Below are positions 8,266 through 17,400 of a stretch of 64,000 bases of DNA, in pieces. Position numbers and translations under genes: made by a program. The notes beneath the pieces were generated by a model. That model was not told the origin of the DNA and ran no database searches. It worked only from the letters and a program-made list of their open reading frames with translations. The stretch comes from GCA-016699835 sp964543905. Lineage in GTDB: Bacteria > Planctomycetota > Phycisphaerae > Phycisphaerales > UBA1924. Position 1 is the first letter of the stretch. Each line of letters starts with the position of its first letter. The stretch is from assembly GCA_964543905.1 (NCBI GenBank), contig CAZIZO010000007.1, positions 62,001 to 126,000 on the forward strand. Reading direction: 5' to 3'.

Positions 8266-9816
8266 ATGCCGATTGATCCAACGTCCAAGATCGCGCTCGA
8301 CGGCATCACGTTCGACGACGTGCTGCTGCTGCCGCGGCGGTCTGGGGTCATGCCGAGCGATGCGGACACGACGACGCGTCTGACGCGCTCGATCACGCTC
8401 AACATCCCGCTCCTCTCGGCGCCGATGGACACGGTCACCGAGTCGGCCCTTGCGATTGCGCTGGCGCAAGAGGGAGGGTTGGGTTTCATCCATAAGAATC
8501 TGTCCGTGGAGGCGCAGGCACGCGAGGTGGCGAAGGTCAAGCGATCGGCGAACGGCATCATCGCGGACCCGATCACGCTGGGACCGACCGACACCGTCTC
8601 CCGTGCCCGCGAGTTGATGCGTCAGCACAACGTGTCGGGCTTTCCGGTGACCGAAGATGGATCGGCCAACCTTCGGGGCAAAGGGAAGGTGCTCGGGATC
8701 ATCACCAGGAGAGACCTCAAGTTTGTGGAGGACAACAACTCGAGGGTTTCGGACGTGATGAGCGGGCCTTCCAACGGCAAGACGCTGGTGACCGCGCCGG
8801 CGGGGACGACGCTCGCCGAGGCGGAGCACGTCCTGAGTCGCGCGAAGTGCGAGAAGTTGATCTTGCTGGATGGGGGCGGGCGTCTCGCCGGGCTGATCAC
8901 GATGCGAGATATCGACCGACTGAGCCAGTTTCCGCGGGCGTGTCGGGATGCGCGAGGCCGCCTGCGATGCGGTGCGGCGGTGGGCGTGGACCAGTATGAG
9001 CGTGTGGAGGCACTCCTCGCGGCGGAGGTCGATGTGCTGGTGGTGGACACGGCGCACGGGCACAGCGAGAACGTTCTGCGAACGGTGAAGGCGGTGAAGG
9101 CCATGCCGCAGGTCGGAAAACTCGGCGTCCAGGTGATCGCTGGGAATATCGCGACGGCGGAAGCGGCGATCGACCTCGTCGAGGCGGGTGCGGACGCGGT
9201 GAAGGTGGGGATTGGTCCGGGTTCGATCTGCACGACGCGTGTGGTGACGGGGGTGGGCGTGCCGCAGGTGACGGCGGTGATGCTGGCGGCCCAGGGCGTC
9301 GCGTCGACGGGGACGGAGACTCCGATCATTGCGGATGGGGGAATCCGTCACAGTGGCGACATTCCAAAGGCGCTGGCGTCTGGTGCGCATGCGGTGATGA
9401 TGGGCTCACTCTTCGCGGGGCTGGACGAGAGCCCGGGCGAGGCGGTGATCAGCGGCGGTCGTCGGTACAAGAGTTACCGCGGGATGGGAAGTGAAGGGGC
9501 GATGAACGCCGGTTCAGCGGATCGATATCGTCAGGCGGACAAGATCGGTGCGGATGGAAAGGCGACGCTGAAGTTCGTGCCGGAGGGTGTGGAAGGTCTC
9601 GTGCCTTATCGTGGGTCACTTGCGGACTTTGTCTATCAACTGGTAGGCGGTCTGCGCAGCGCCATGGGGTACTGCGGGTGCCGAACGATCGACGCCTTGC
9701 GGACCGAAGCGAGGTTCTGCCGCGTGAGTCCGGCCACGGTCGTCGAGAATCACCCGCACGACATCTTGATTACCAAAGAAAGTCCGAACTACATGGCGGG
9801 GAAGTCTCGCGAATGA
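8266..9816 (+). CDS. guaB: Inosine-5'-monophosphate dehydrogenase
   Basis: Oxidises IMP to XMP with NAD, the committed step of guanine nucleotide synthesis. The barrel starts with 'ITFDDVLLLP'. Two CBS domains lie at about 95-150 and 160-215, the second ending 'GLITMRDID'. The catalytic cysteine is Cys322 in 'GIGPGSICTTR'. The mobile flap region is 'SYRGMGSEGAMN'. Length is 516 residues, a little over the usual 490. The ATG at 8266 was chosen because family sequence begins within ten residues; an in-frame start at 8149 would add 39 residues of no recognisable kind. It is divergent from murD with a 281-bp gap that must hold both promoters. Confidence 0.95.
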   Translation: MPIDPTSKIALDGITFDDVLLLPRRSGVMPSDADTTTRLTRSITLNIPLLSAPMDTVTESALAIALAQEGGLGFIHKNLSVEAQAREVAKVKRSANGIIADPITLGPTDTVSRARELMRQHNVSGFPVTEDGSANLRGKGKVLGIITRRDLKFVEDNNSRVSDVMSGPSNGKTLVTAPAGTTLAEAEHVLSRAKCEKLILLDGGGRLAGLITMRDIDRLSQFPRACRDARGRLRCGAAVGVDQYERVEALLAAEVDVLVVDTAHGHSENVLRTVKAVKAMPQVGKLGVQVIAGNIATAEAAIDLVEAGADAVKVGIGPGSICTTRVVTGVGVPQVTAVMLAAQGVASTGTETPIIADGGIRHSGDIPKALASGAHAVMMGSLFAGLDESPGEAVISGGRRYKSYRGMGSEGAMNAGSADRYRQADKIGADGKATLKFVPEGVEGLVPYRGSLADFVYQLVGGLRSAMGYCGCRTIDALRTEARFCRVSPATVVENHPHDILITKESPNYMAGKSRE

Positions 9817-9885
9817 GGCGGGGGCGGCCGCGGGATGGGCGAGAGGCTCGGCGGCGAGGGCGCGAGCCGCAAGGTCATTGGTGTC

Positions 9886-9897
9886 AATTGCGCAATT
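9886..9897. promoter_or_regulatory. 12-bp perfect palindrome upstream of a secreted-protein gene
   Basis: AATTGCGCAATT is a perfect 12-bp palindrome 80 bp before the start codon at 9977, within locally AT-richer sequence. Its size and position suit a dimeric repressor site, but no partner regulator is evident and chance occurrence cannot be excluded. Confidence 0.25.
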
Positions 9898-9976
9898 CGG
9901 CATGGATTTGAGCGCATTTTCTGGCATTTCACGAAACTTGATGTAGGTTTGGATAGAGGGGCTGGAGGATCTGCCC

Positions 9977-10633
9977 ATGCATCGAGTTTCAGTATCGTTG
10001 TTGGTCTGCGGTCTGGCGTCGTCGGCCTACGCGATCGTCCCGTTCCACGAGCCCTTCGCCTTGAATGCGAGCAACTGGCGTCAGTCCGATGGACTGACGG
10101 ACCTCTCGTGGATGGCGAGCGGCGGGCTGGACGGAAGTTCGTTCGCCTCGGCGCCGTTCAACTTCGTCAATCAGCCGGCGAATGCCACACCCATCATCGT
10201 TCGTGGGGCGACAACGTACAACACGAGCGGCAACGCGCTCTTTGGTGATTGGCGGACGGACCCCGTCACCGAGGTGCTGGTGGACCTTCGGCACGATGCG
10301 AGCGTGCCGTTGACGTTCTTTGCGAGGTTCTCGCCTGGTGCGGCGGGAGCGGTGGCGCTTGCGGCCGTGACGCTGCCCGCAGGGAGTTGGCAGCAGGTAC
10401 GGTTTGGGATCGTTCCGGCGGTGCCGCCGCTGATTTTCGAGGGACCGGGCGTCACGTACGACACGGTGTTCAGCAGCGTGGCGCGGGTGCAGTTTGGCGT
10501 GCTGGTGCCGCAGGATCTCGCTGGGGTGGATCAGAACTTCCGGTTTGACGTGGACAACATCCGGGTCGTGCCGTCACCGGGAGCGTTGGTGTTCTTGGGA
10601 TTGGCGATGCTGGGCGTACGGCGCAAGCGATAG
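9977..10633 (+). CDS. Secreted protein with PEP-CTERM-like C-terminal sorting signal
   Basis: 218 residues. A signal peptide covers about residues 1-19 (cleavage likely after 'SAYA'). The middle 175 residues are an all-beta domain closely similar to the next gene's product (shared blocks 'NASNWRQSDG' / 'DASNWRQSDG', 'FNFVNQPANATPI', 'FFARFSPGAAG', 'VQFGVLVP', 'LAGVDQ'). The C-terminus 'SPGALVFLGLAMLGVRRKR' has the PEP-CTERM design: a short Pro motif, a hydrophobic helix and a basic end, as used for exosortase-dependent sorting. The paralogue at 10926 instead ends in dockerin-like repeats. An intrinsic terminator follows. The substrate or ligand of the shared domain is unknown. Confidence 0.8.
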   Translation: MHRVSVSLLVCGLASSAYAIVPFHEPFALNASNWRQSDGLTDLSWMASGGLDGSSFASAPFNFVNQPANATPIIVRGATTYNTSGNALFGDWRTDPVTEVLVDLRHDASVPLTFFARFSPGAAGAVALAAVTLPAGSWQQVRFGIVPAVPPLIFEGPGVTYDTVFSSVARVQFGVLVPQDLAGVDQNFRFDVDNIRVVPSPGALVFLGLAMLGVRRKR

Positions 10634-10658
10634 AGATGTCGAACGTTATGGTTCACAC

Positions 10659-10687
10659 GCCCGCGTTGATTCGCGGGCGATTTCTTT
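10659..10687 (+). terminator. Intrinsic terminator after the PEP-CTERM-like gene
   Basis: A 7-bp GC-only stem (GCCCGCG / CGCGGGC) with a 6-base loop is followed by GATTTCTTT. It begins 26 bp after the stop codon and so separates this gene from its downstream paralogue. Confidence 0.65.
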
Positions 10688-10771
10688 GCCATCTGTGCGG
10701 AGGGGACAAGGACCGGACCTGTCGTTCTCCTGCCGAGTGCGGCACATGGTGGGTGGTCGTGCCCCGTCGAA

Positions 10772-10800
10772 AGCGTCTCTCATAACTGAGAAGAGACGCT
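10772..10800. repeat. 9-bp stem-loop between the paralogues
   Basis: AGCGTCTCT and AGAGACGCT pair perfectly across an 11-base loop. It lies 125 bp before the next start codon, upstream of an AT-rich stretch (10850-10880) that probably contains the promoter of the second gene. It may be a second terminator or a 5' leader structure. Confidence 0.35.
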
Positions 10801-10925
10801 GCGGCATCGCCGCGGAATCAGTGCGAAATTGAGGGTCAAGGGCTGGAAAATATGAGTTGATGATATAGTATTCAACTAGAAGGAAGGTCCAGGGTTCGGA
10901 AGGCTTGGGGGTAAGGAGTTTCATC

Positions 10926-11738
10926 ATGATTGCTCGTTCATTCGTTGCCTTGGCGGTGGCGGGAGTGTGCGCGTCGGCAGTGGGCGCGATCGCGCCGTTC
11001 ACGGAGACCTTTGCGACGGACGCCTCAAACTGGCGTCAAAGTGACGGGATCAGCACGCTGACGTGGACGCCCGCGGGCGCGTTGGATGGGACGTCGTATG
11101 GCGGCGCGACATTCAACTTCGTCAACCAGCCCGCGAACGCGACGCCGATTGTGTTCCGCGGCGCGACGACGTATGGGACCAGCGGCGGGGCGATCTTCGG
11201 GGACTATCGGACGGACCCGGTGGCACGAGTGCGGATCGACGTGCGGCAGAACTCGGGTGTGCCGCTGATGTTCTTTGCTCGCTTCTCGCCGGGTGCTGCG
11301 GGTGGAGTCGCGTTGGCTCCGACGCCGGTGATGTCCGGTGGGTGGCAGACGATCACGTTCAGCATCGGGCCGAATGACTCGGTGATCTATGAGGGGCCTG
11401 GGGTGACGTACACGACGGTGTTCAGCAATGTCACGCGGGTGCAGTTTGGCGTGCTGGTTCCCTCGGCACTGGCGGGCGTGGATCAGGTCTTCCAGTTTGA
11501 CCTCGACAACATCACGCTCTTGCCTCCGCCGTGCGTGGCGGATGTGGACGATGGGAGTGGGGTTGGGACGCCGGACGGCGGCGTGACGATCGATGATCTG
11601 CTGTATTACCTGCAGACCTTCGAGGCTGGGGCGCTCGCCGCCGACGTGGACGACGGCAGCGGGACGGGCACGCGGGACGGTGGGGTGACGATCGACGATC
11701 TGCTGTATTACCTCATCCGCTTTGAGGGCGGTTGCTGA
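10926..11738 (+). CDS. Secreted protein with C-terminal GC-type dockerin repeats
   Basis: 270 residues. The ATG at 10926 follows AAGGAG by 8 bases and starts a clean signal peptide (cleavage likely after 'VGA'). Residues about 22-200 are the same beta domain as in the preceding gene. The C-terminus has two 30-35 residue units, 'DVDDGSGVGTPDGGVTIDD' plus 'LLYYLQTFEAG' and 'DVDDGSGTGTRDGGVTIDD' plus 'LLYYLIRFEGGC', ending in Cys at the last position. The Asp/Gly loops followed by a short helix resemble calcium-binding dockerin units. The shared tail with proteins at 35363 and 40203 suggests a common surface-anchoring route. A hairpin follows the stop. Confidence 0.85.
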   Translation: MIARSFVALAVAGVCASAVGAIAPFTETFATDASNWRQSDGISTLTWTPAGALDGTSYGGATFNFVNQPANATPIVFRGATTYGTSGGAIFGDYRTDPVARVRIDVRQNSGVPLMFFARFSPGAAGGVALAPTPVMSGGWQTITFSIGPNDSVIYEGPGVTYTTVFSNVTRVQFGVLVPSALAGVDQVFQFDLDNITLLPPPCVADVDDGSGVGTPDGGVTIDDLLYYLQTFEAGALAADVDDGSGTGTRDGGVTIDDLLYYLIRFEGGC

Positions 11739-11763
11739 TGCCGACGGAAGGAACTAGGGCGCG

Positions 11764-11790
11764 GGGCGATGTCTGAAGCGGACATCGCCC
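11764..11790 (+). terminator. Hairpin terminator between dockerin protein and tpl
   Basis: A perfect 10-bp stem (GGGCGATGTC / GACATCGCCC) with a 7-base loop lies 26 bp after the dockerin gene. It contains an ATG at 11769 that is in frame with the downstream tpl gene, which argues that this upstream ATG is not the real start. Confidence 0.5.
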
Positions 11791-11846
11791 TGTCGTGTTG
11801 GAGCGTGACGGACGAGCGAGCGAGGGGCAAAGATTGGAGCACACAC

Positions 11847-13340
11847 ATGGCGAGTCGATCATGGGCCGAGCCATTTAAGATCAAGATGGTGGAGCCGCTG
11901 CGGATGACGACGCGGGCGGAGCGAGAGGCGGCGATCCGAGAGGCCGGGTTCAACACCTTCTTGCTCAGGAGCCGGGACGTCTACATCGACCTGCTGACGG
12001 ACTCGGGGACGAGCGCGATGAGCGATCGGCAGTGGGCGGGCCTGATGATGGGCGATGAGGCGTATGCAGGCTCGGAAAACTTTTACCACTTGGAAGAGTC
12101 GGTTCGCGAGCACTACGGCTACAAGCACGTGATTCCAACGCACCAAGGGCGAGGCGCGGAGCACATCCTGAGCCGGATGTGCATCAAGCCGGGGCAGGTG
12201 GTGCTTGGGAACATGTATTTCACAACGACGCGCGCGCACCAGGAACTCGCGGGGGGGCGGTTTGTCGACGTCATCAACGACGCGGCGCACGATCCGGCGG
12301 ATGAGTCCCCATTCAAGGGCAACGTGGACCTGAAGAAACTCCAGGCCGCGATCGCGAAGCACGGCAGGGAGAACATCGCGTACCTGTGCCTGCAGTGCAA
12401 CGTCAACATGGCGGGCGGACAACCGGTGAGCCTCGCGAACGTGCGTGCGGTGCGAGAGGTCTGCAAGCGGAATCGGATCCCGATCTTTCTGGATGCGACG
12501 CGGGCCGTCGAGAACGCCTACTTCATCAAGATCCGCGAGCCTGGGTACTCGAGCAAGTCGATCGCCGAGATCCTTCTGGAGTTGTGCTCGCTGACGGATG
12601 GGTGCACCTGCTCGGCGAAGAAGGATGCGCTCGTAAACATCGGCGGGTTCCTCTGTCTCAACGACGACGCCCTCGCGGAGCAGGCACGCAACATGGTCGT
12701 GCTCTTTGAAGGGTTGCACACCTACGGCGGGCTTGCCGGGCGTGATCTGGAAGCGATGGCGATCGGCATCCGAGAATCGGTGGAGTTGGAGCACATCAAA
12801 GCGCGGGTTGGACAAGTGGAGTACCTGGGTGATCTCCTGGATTGTTCAGGGGTCCCGATTGTCAAGCCCGTCGGCGGGCACGGCATCTTTATCGATGCGG
12901 CGAAGTTCCTGCCGCATATACCGCGGGAGGAGTTTCCGGCGCAGGCCTTGGCGGCGGCGCTGTATGTGGATTCGGGCGTTCGGGCGATGGAACGGGGCGC
13001 GGTCTCGGCGGGGCGAAACGCGGACACGGGCGAAAACTACTTTCCCAAACTCGAACTGATCCGCCTCACCATCCCGCGCCGCGTCTTCACACAGGCTCAC
13101 ATGGACGTGACGGCGGAATCGGTCATCTCCCTCTACGAGAATGCGAAGCGGATCGTGGGGCTTCGATTCACGTTTGAGCCCAAGTATCTCCGTTTTTTCC
13201 AGGCGAGATTCGAGCCCGTGCGAGGGGGCGTCGTGCTTCGAGGAAACGGGCAGGTGTCACGGAATGGCAAGCCCGTGCTCAATGGCAAGGCTGGAAGCAT
13301 GCGACGCAGCCTGCGCCGCACGCCGACGCGCGTGCGATAA
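11847..13340 (+). CDS. tpl: Tyrosine phenol-lyase (beta-tyrosinase)
   Basis: A PLP enzyme that splits L-tyrosine to phenol, pyruvate and ammonia. The family is shared with tryptophanase, but the specific positions favour tyrosine phenol-lyase. The PLP lysine is Lys258 in 'DGCTCSAKKD'. 'MGDEAYAGSENFYHLE' contains Tyr73, 'HQGRGAE' Arg102, 'FTTTR' 125-129, 'FLDATR' Asp216/Arg219. The phenol-recognising pair Thr and Arg is kept: Thr126 and Arg382 in 'VRAMERG', with aromatic residues in 'LRFFQARF'. Arg405 in 'LIRLTIPRR' would bind the substrate carboxylate. The ATG at 11847 has GGAG 7 bases upstream. Length 497 exceeds the usual 456 because of about 40 extra basic residues at the C-terminus. Confidence 0.88.
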   Translation: MASRSWAEPFKIKMVEPLRMTTRAEREAAIREAGFNTFLLRSRDVYIDLLTDSGTSAMSDRQWAGLMMGDEAYAGSENFYHLEESVREHYGYKHVIPTHQGRGAEHILSRMCIKPGQVVLGNMYFTTTRAHQELAGGRFVDVINDAAHDPADESPFKGNVDLKKLQAAIAKHGRENIAYLCLQCNVNMAGGQPVSLANVRAVREVCKRNRIPIFLDATRAVENAYFIKIREPGYSSKSIAEILLELCSLTDGCTCSAKKDALVNIGGFLCLNDDALAEQARNMVVLFEGLHTYGGLAGRDLEAMAIGIRESVELEHIKARVGQVEYLGDLLDCSGVPIVKPVGGHGIFIDAAKFLPHIPREEFPAQALAAALYVDSGVRAMERGAVSAGRNADTGENYFPKLELIRLTIPRRVFTQAHMDVTAESVISLYENAKRIVGLRFTFEPKYLRFFQARFEPVRGGVVLRGNGQVSRNGKPVLNGKAGSMRRSLRRTPTRVR

Positions 13341-13372
13341 GCGCGTCGGTGGAGGACTCGCGGCGTGTCGAA

Positions 13373-14356
13373 CTACTTCTTGTCGCGCTTGAGGATCTGG
13401 TCCAACTGGATGGAGTCGTTGTCGGTATTGAGTTGGAGCCACAGCGGCAGGTGGTCGGACAACTGGTAGGTGAACTCCTGCTTCGTCATGCTCTTGCCCG
13501 GGAAGAGCGGCTTGTGGTCGCCACGGTAAAAATCGACGATACCGGCTTTTCCCGTGTACAACTTGGGATGGGCGGGATACTGGAGGATCTGGTCGTATCG
13601 CTTGTTCTTGTCGAGGTTGCTGCCGAAGCCGCCGTCGGGTGTCATGAGCGGCGGGGGCACGCGCAGGCCCTTGCTGGTCACCGCCTTGAACGTCTCGTCG
13701 CGATGGCTCGCGATGTTGAAGTCGCCCATGACGATGATGTCTTTGTCTTCGATGAACTGCTCGGCGCGACGATTATCAATCCACTCGGCGAGCAACCGCA
13801 ACTCGCGGGCGCGGCTTGATTCGTCGTTTGAATCCCAGCGGATATGGGCGGTGATGACGATGAAATCGAAGTTGCCCGCGGCGAACGAGGCCATGAACGG
13901 GCTCCGCCACCAGGTGATTTGCGAGAGATACTCCAACTCGCCCGCGTCGTTCTTCGCTTTCTTTCGAGGGGGCTCGGCTTCGGCGGCAAGGCCAGTAAAT
14001 CGCACGGCGCGCTCGTCGTAGACGTAGGCGATGCGCTCGCGGTTGCCGCCGGCGTCGGTGTTGAAGTCGGAGAAGACGGCCTTCCAGTACGGGCCGAGAA
14101 TGTCGAGCACACGTTTGAGGTCGTTCAAGTTATCTCGCAGTTCGACGACGGAGATGAGGTCGAACATGCCGAGGATCTCGGCGACGTAGTGTACCGAGGC
14201 ATCGAGACGGCGCTTCTTGCCGAACTCGCGGATGTTCCAGGTCGCGACGTTGAGGGTTTCGTCGAGTTTTGAGGAGGGCACCTTGGCGTCGGCGAGCCGT
14301 TGGCCGAGTACTTTGAGCCCCTGCGCGATGTCGGTGCTGATGATGCCATGGTTCAT
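13373..14356 (-). CDS. Endonuclease/exonuclease/phosphatase family protein
   Basis: 327 residues with the metal-dependent hydrolase fold also found in exonuclease III, DNase I and sphingomyelinases. Visible motifs are 'VATWNIREF' (Asn41), Glu72 in 'VVELRD', 'FIVITAHIRW', 'IIVMGDFNIA' and the C-terminal 'QLSDHLPLW', which together give the catalytic Asn, Glu, Asp, Asn and His. No signal peptide is evident, so it probably acts in the cytoplasm. An ATG at 14356 is preferred over an in-frame GTG at 14392. The phosphodiester substrate, DNA or otherwise, cannot be told from sequence. It ends 32 bp from the convergent tpl gene. Confidence 0.8.
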   Translation of the reverse strand: MNHGIISTDIAQGLKVLGQRLADAKVPSSKLDETLNVATWNIREFGKKRRLDASVHYVAEILGMFDLISVVELRDNLNDLKRVLDILGPYWKAVFSDFNTDAGGNRERIAYVYDERAVRFTGLAAEAEPPRKKAKNDAGELEYLSQITWWRSPFMASFAAGNFDFIVITAHIRWDSNDESSRARELRLLAEWIDNRRAEQFIEDKDIIVMGDFNIASHRDETFKAVTSKGLRVPPPLMTPDGGFGSNLDKNKRYDQILQYPAHPKLYTGKAGIVDFYRGDHKPLFPGKSMTKQEFTYQLSDHLPLWLQLNTDNDSIQLDQILKRDKK

Positions 14357-14446
14357 GCGAAGAGTGTAACGCGGATACGGATGTGGACTCACTTGATAGT
14401 GGCGGATTGATCGCGGTGGTGCTTGAGGTCGCTCGGGGGGAGCGAG

Positions 14447-17400
14447 TTACGACCACGAGAGCACGCGTCCGGGGCGCAGATAGACGACCGTGCCCCAGAC
14501 GTGATCGAGTGGGATAGAAAACTGCCGGGCGACCATCTCTCGATAGGCGTTGATCTGTGGGGCGTAGTGGCTCGTCCGTTCGCCCACCTGAGATTCGGAA
14601 ATATCGTCGGACTTGAAGTCAACGACGTCTGCGTAGGCTGGCGTATCGCTTTGAAACCCGATGACGAGCCGATCGAGGAATCCGGCGAGGACGTGGTCGG
14701 CGTCGGTGGCGCGAATGCCGAGACGTACTTCCTTCTTGAGCAGTAGGCGATCCGCACGCCATGGCATGTAGCGGACTCGAGACAACGCGTGGCGGATCTC
14801 CGGATGATTCAACGCGCCCGCGAGGAGTTGATCCACCGCGACGCGGCTTGCCGGCTCGAGCCTCATGGCGTAGGTGGTGTGCGATCGCGATGGAGTTCCG
14901 GGTTCGTCGAGCCATTCGAGGTGTTCGAGCGCGGCATGGACCAGCGTTCCCAACTGCGCGGCCCGGTCTGGTGCCGTCGTTGGCGGCAACATGGACGGGA
15001 TCGCCTCGATACCGGGCGGTGTGTGGAGCGTCGAAGGCGCGACGATGGGCAGACGGGACGTGGGAATGCTTCGGCGTGATTGGAGACGAATCGAGATCGG
15101 CGCGAGGTTGGGAGGCGTGCGAGCGACCTCGGCGAAACGGGACATCCAGGACTCGCTGCCCGCCTCGAAGGCGACCTGCCCGGGCGGTGCGTCGCTCGGA
15201 AGGGCGAGCGCACTCCGGATCACCTGCGCGTAGTTCGGAGCGCTCGCGGTGCTCTTGGCGTCCATCACGATCTCAAGAGCATGGCGGGCACGGGTGAGCG
15301 CCACGTACAACACGCAGAGGCGATCCCGAAGATCGCGTGCACGAGTCTGGGCGTGCATCTCTTCGAGTTCGGGGCAGATGGATCGCACGTCCTGGCTTGG
15401 AAAGCGGCTGACGGCCTCGATGGGATCGAGGACGCCACGGCGGCGAGTGACGAGGCCATCATTCCGGAGCATCGCGGTGTCGAGATCGGGGAGCACGACG
15501 GCATCAAACTCCAGTCCCTTGCTCTTGTGGATGGTCATGACCCGGACGCGTTCGCTCGCGGCGGACTCGATATGCCGGCCGTGGACCATGTCGATGAAGG
15601 GGCGAAGTCGCGGGCCCATCTTTGGCTCGAACTGATCGGCGAGGTCGACGAGTTGACCCAGGCGTTCGAGATCACGGGCCACGACCTGATGCATGAGTGC
15701 GGCACGCCAATCCCGCAGCATGGACGCGAGCCCGTGCTGCGCGATGTGCCGACGGGACCGGGCCGAGAACTCGATGGCCCGTTCGTCGCTGCGCCATGCG
15801 CTCAGGTCGAGGTGGTCCGAGAGCGGGGTGGTGGCGACGTGGAAGCGGGCGGCGCGATCGCTTGGATGGTCGATGACGTGCAGCGCGGACAAGGTCGCCG
15901 CGACGGCGGGGGAGTCGGTGAGCGGGTTCCCCGCTTCCTCGCTCGCGAGAATGTCACGGAGTTTCAGTTCGTGGATGAGGCGTGCGATGTGGCGGCGTGC
16001 TGGGAGCAGAACGCCGATCGTTGCGTTGGGAGCGCCTCGCGAGATTGCTCGGATCCGATCGGCGGCAAATCGAAGGCGAGCGAGGATCGGAGACTCGGTC
16101 GGCGTGCTTTCCCTTGCGATGTGAACCCGGACGCTTCCGGGAATGTCCTTGGCGGTGGTGTGGGGAACAAAGGACGACGACCAGGAACGCGCGGTGTCGA
16201 GGTCGGCGCCGCTCGTGAACGCGGCGTTGGTGGAGAGATCGGTGAAGACCGTGTTGACCAGGTCGAGGACGACTTGCGATGATCGCCGGCTTTGGTGGAG
16301 GTCGATCCGGCGAAGGTGGGGCCAGAGGCGGAGCACCTCGGGGAAGAGTTCGGGTTCGGCCTCTCGCCAGGCGTACATGGATTGCTTGATGTCGCCCACG
16401 AGAAAGACGCTTCGGCCCGCGCGTGAGGTGGCGCCGGTGCGGTCGGAGGTGCCTTCGCCGCCGCTGAGGATCTCTTCGAGGAGTGGACGGAGGAGCGAGA
16501 ACTGCTCGATGGAGGTGTCCTGGAACTCGTCGAGCAGGACATGATCGATGCGTGAATCAAGGCGGAAGAAGAGGTCATCGAGCCCGCCCGCGACGTTGGC
16601 GGCGAGGAGGGCGCGGGGCACGTCATCGAATGCAAAGAGACCTCGTGAGGACTTGAGACCGGTGAGTGCTTCGTGAAACCGGGCTGCGAGTGTGTGCTGC
16701 GCCAGGTTGCCCTCGCGGATCTCGGCGAGGGCGCATCGCGAGGCGTGGCGGGCGATCTGCGCGATGAGGTTCGCCATTTCGATCGGGATCGCGGCGTTGT
16801 GGTACAGACCGCCGGTGGAAGCCGCACGGGCGAGGGTGGACGACGCGAGGTCGACAAACTGGCCAGAACGAGCGGCCTGGACGAAGCGGTCTCGGGCCTT
16901 GGAGAGGTGGCCGTTGGGCTTTGTGGCTCCGGTTGGGATCGGCGGCATCATCGCAAGGCGCTGGACCGCCTGGTCGAATGACGTCGGCGTGAGTTCCGGT
17001 GGATTCGTGGGAGGGGTGGGGACGTTCCATGCGGAGCGGCTGGTGCATCGGGCGAGTGCCTGCGCCGAGGAGACGATGTGCAGCAAGGCCGGCGTGATCT
17101 GAGAGGGAAATCCGCCCAGATGGAGGCGGCGCAGGAGTTCGACGAGTTCGTCCGTGGTCGCCCGCTCCACCGTCGATTCCACCGCTTCGAGCATGAGCGT
17201 GTGCTGATCCTCATCCTCGGCGATCCTCCATCCGAGGGGCAGCCCGAGATCGAACTCAAACGCGGAGGCGATGCGCGCGAAAAATGAGTCGATGGTGCCG
17301 ATGCGGGCTTTCGGGAGCGAGCGGACGAACGATGCGAGCACGAGACGACACCGCTCCGAGTCGAGAAGTGGATGACCAATGAACTCGCCGAGTCTGCTTG

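Noticed and set aside
8218..9390. 390-codon minus-strand frame opposite guaB
   Set aside because: Antisense shadow of a textbook IMP dehydrogenase; Arg/His-rich without motifs.
15080..16282. 400-codon plus-strand frame inside the addA-like gene
   Set aside because: Antisense to conserved UvrD helicase motifs, with no motif or ribosome binding site of its own.
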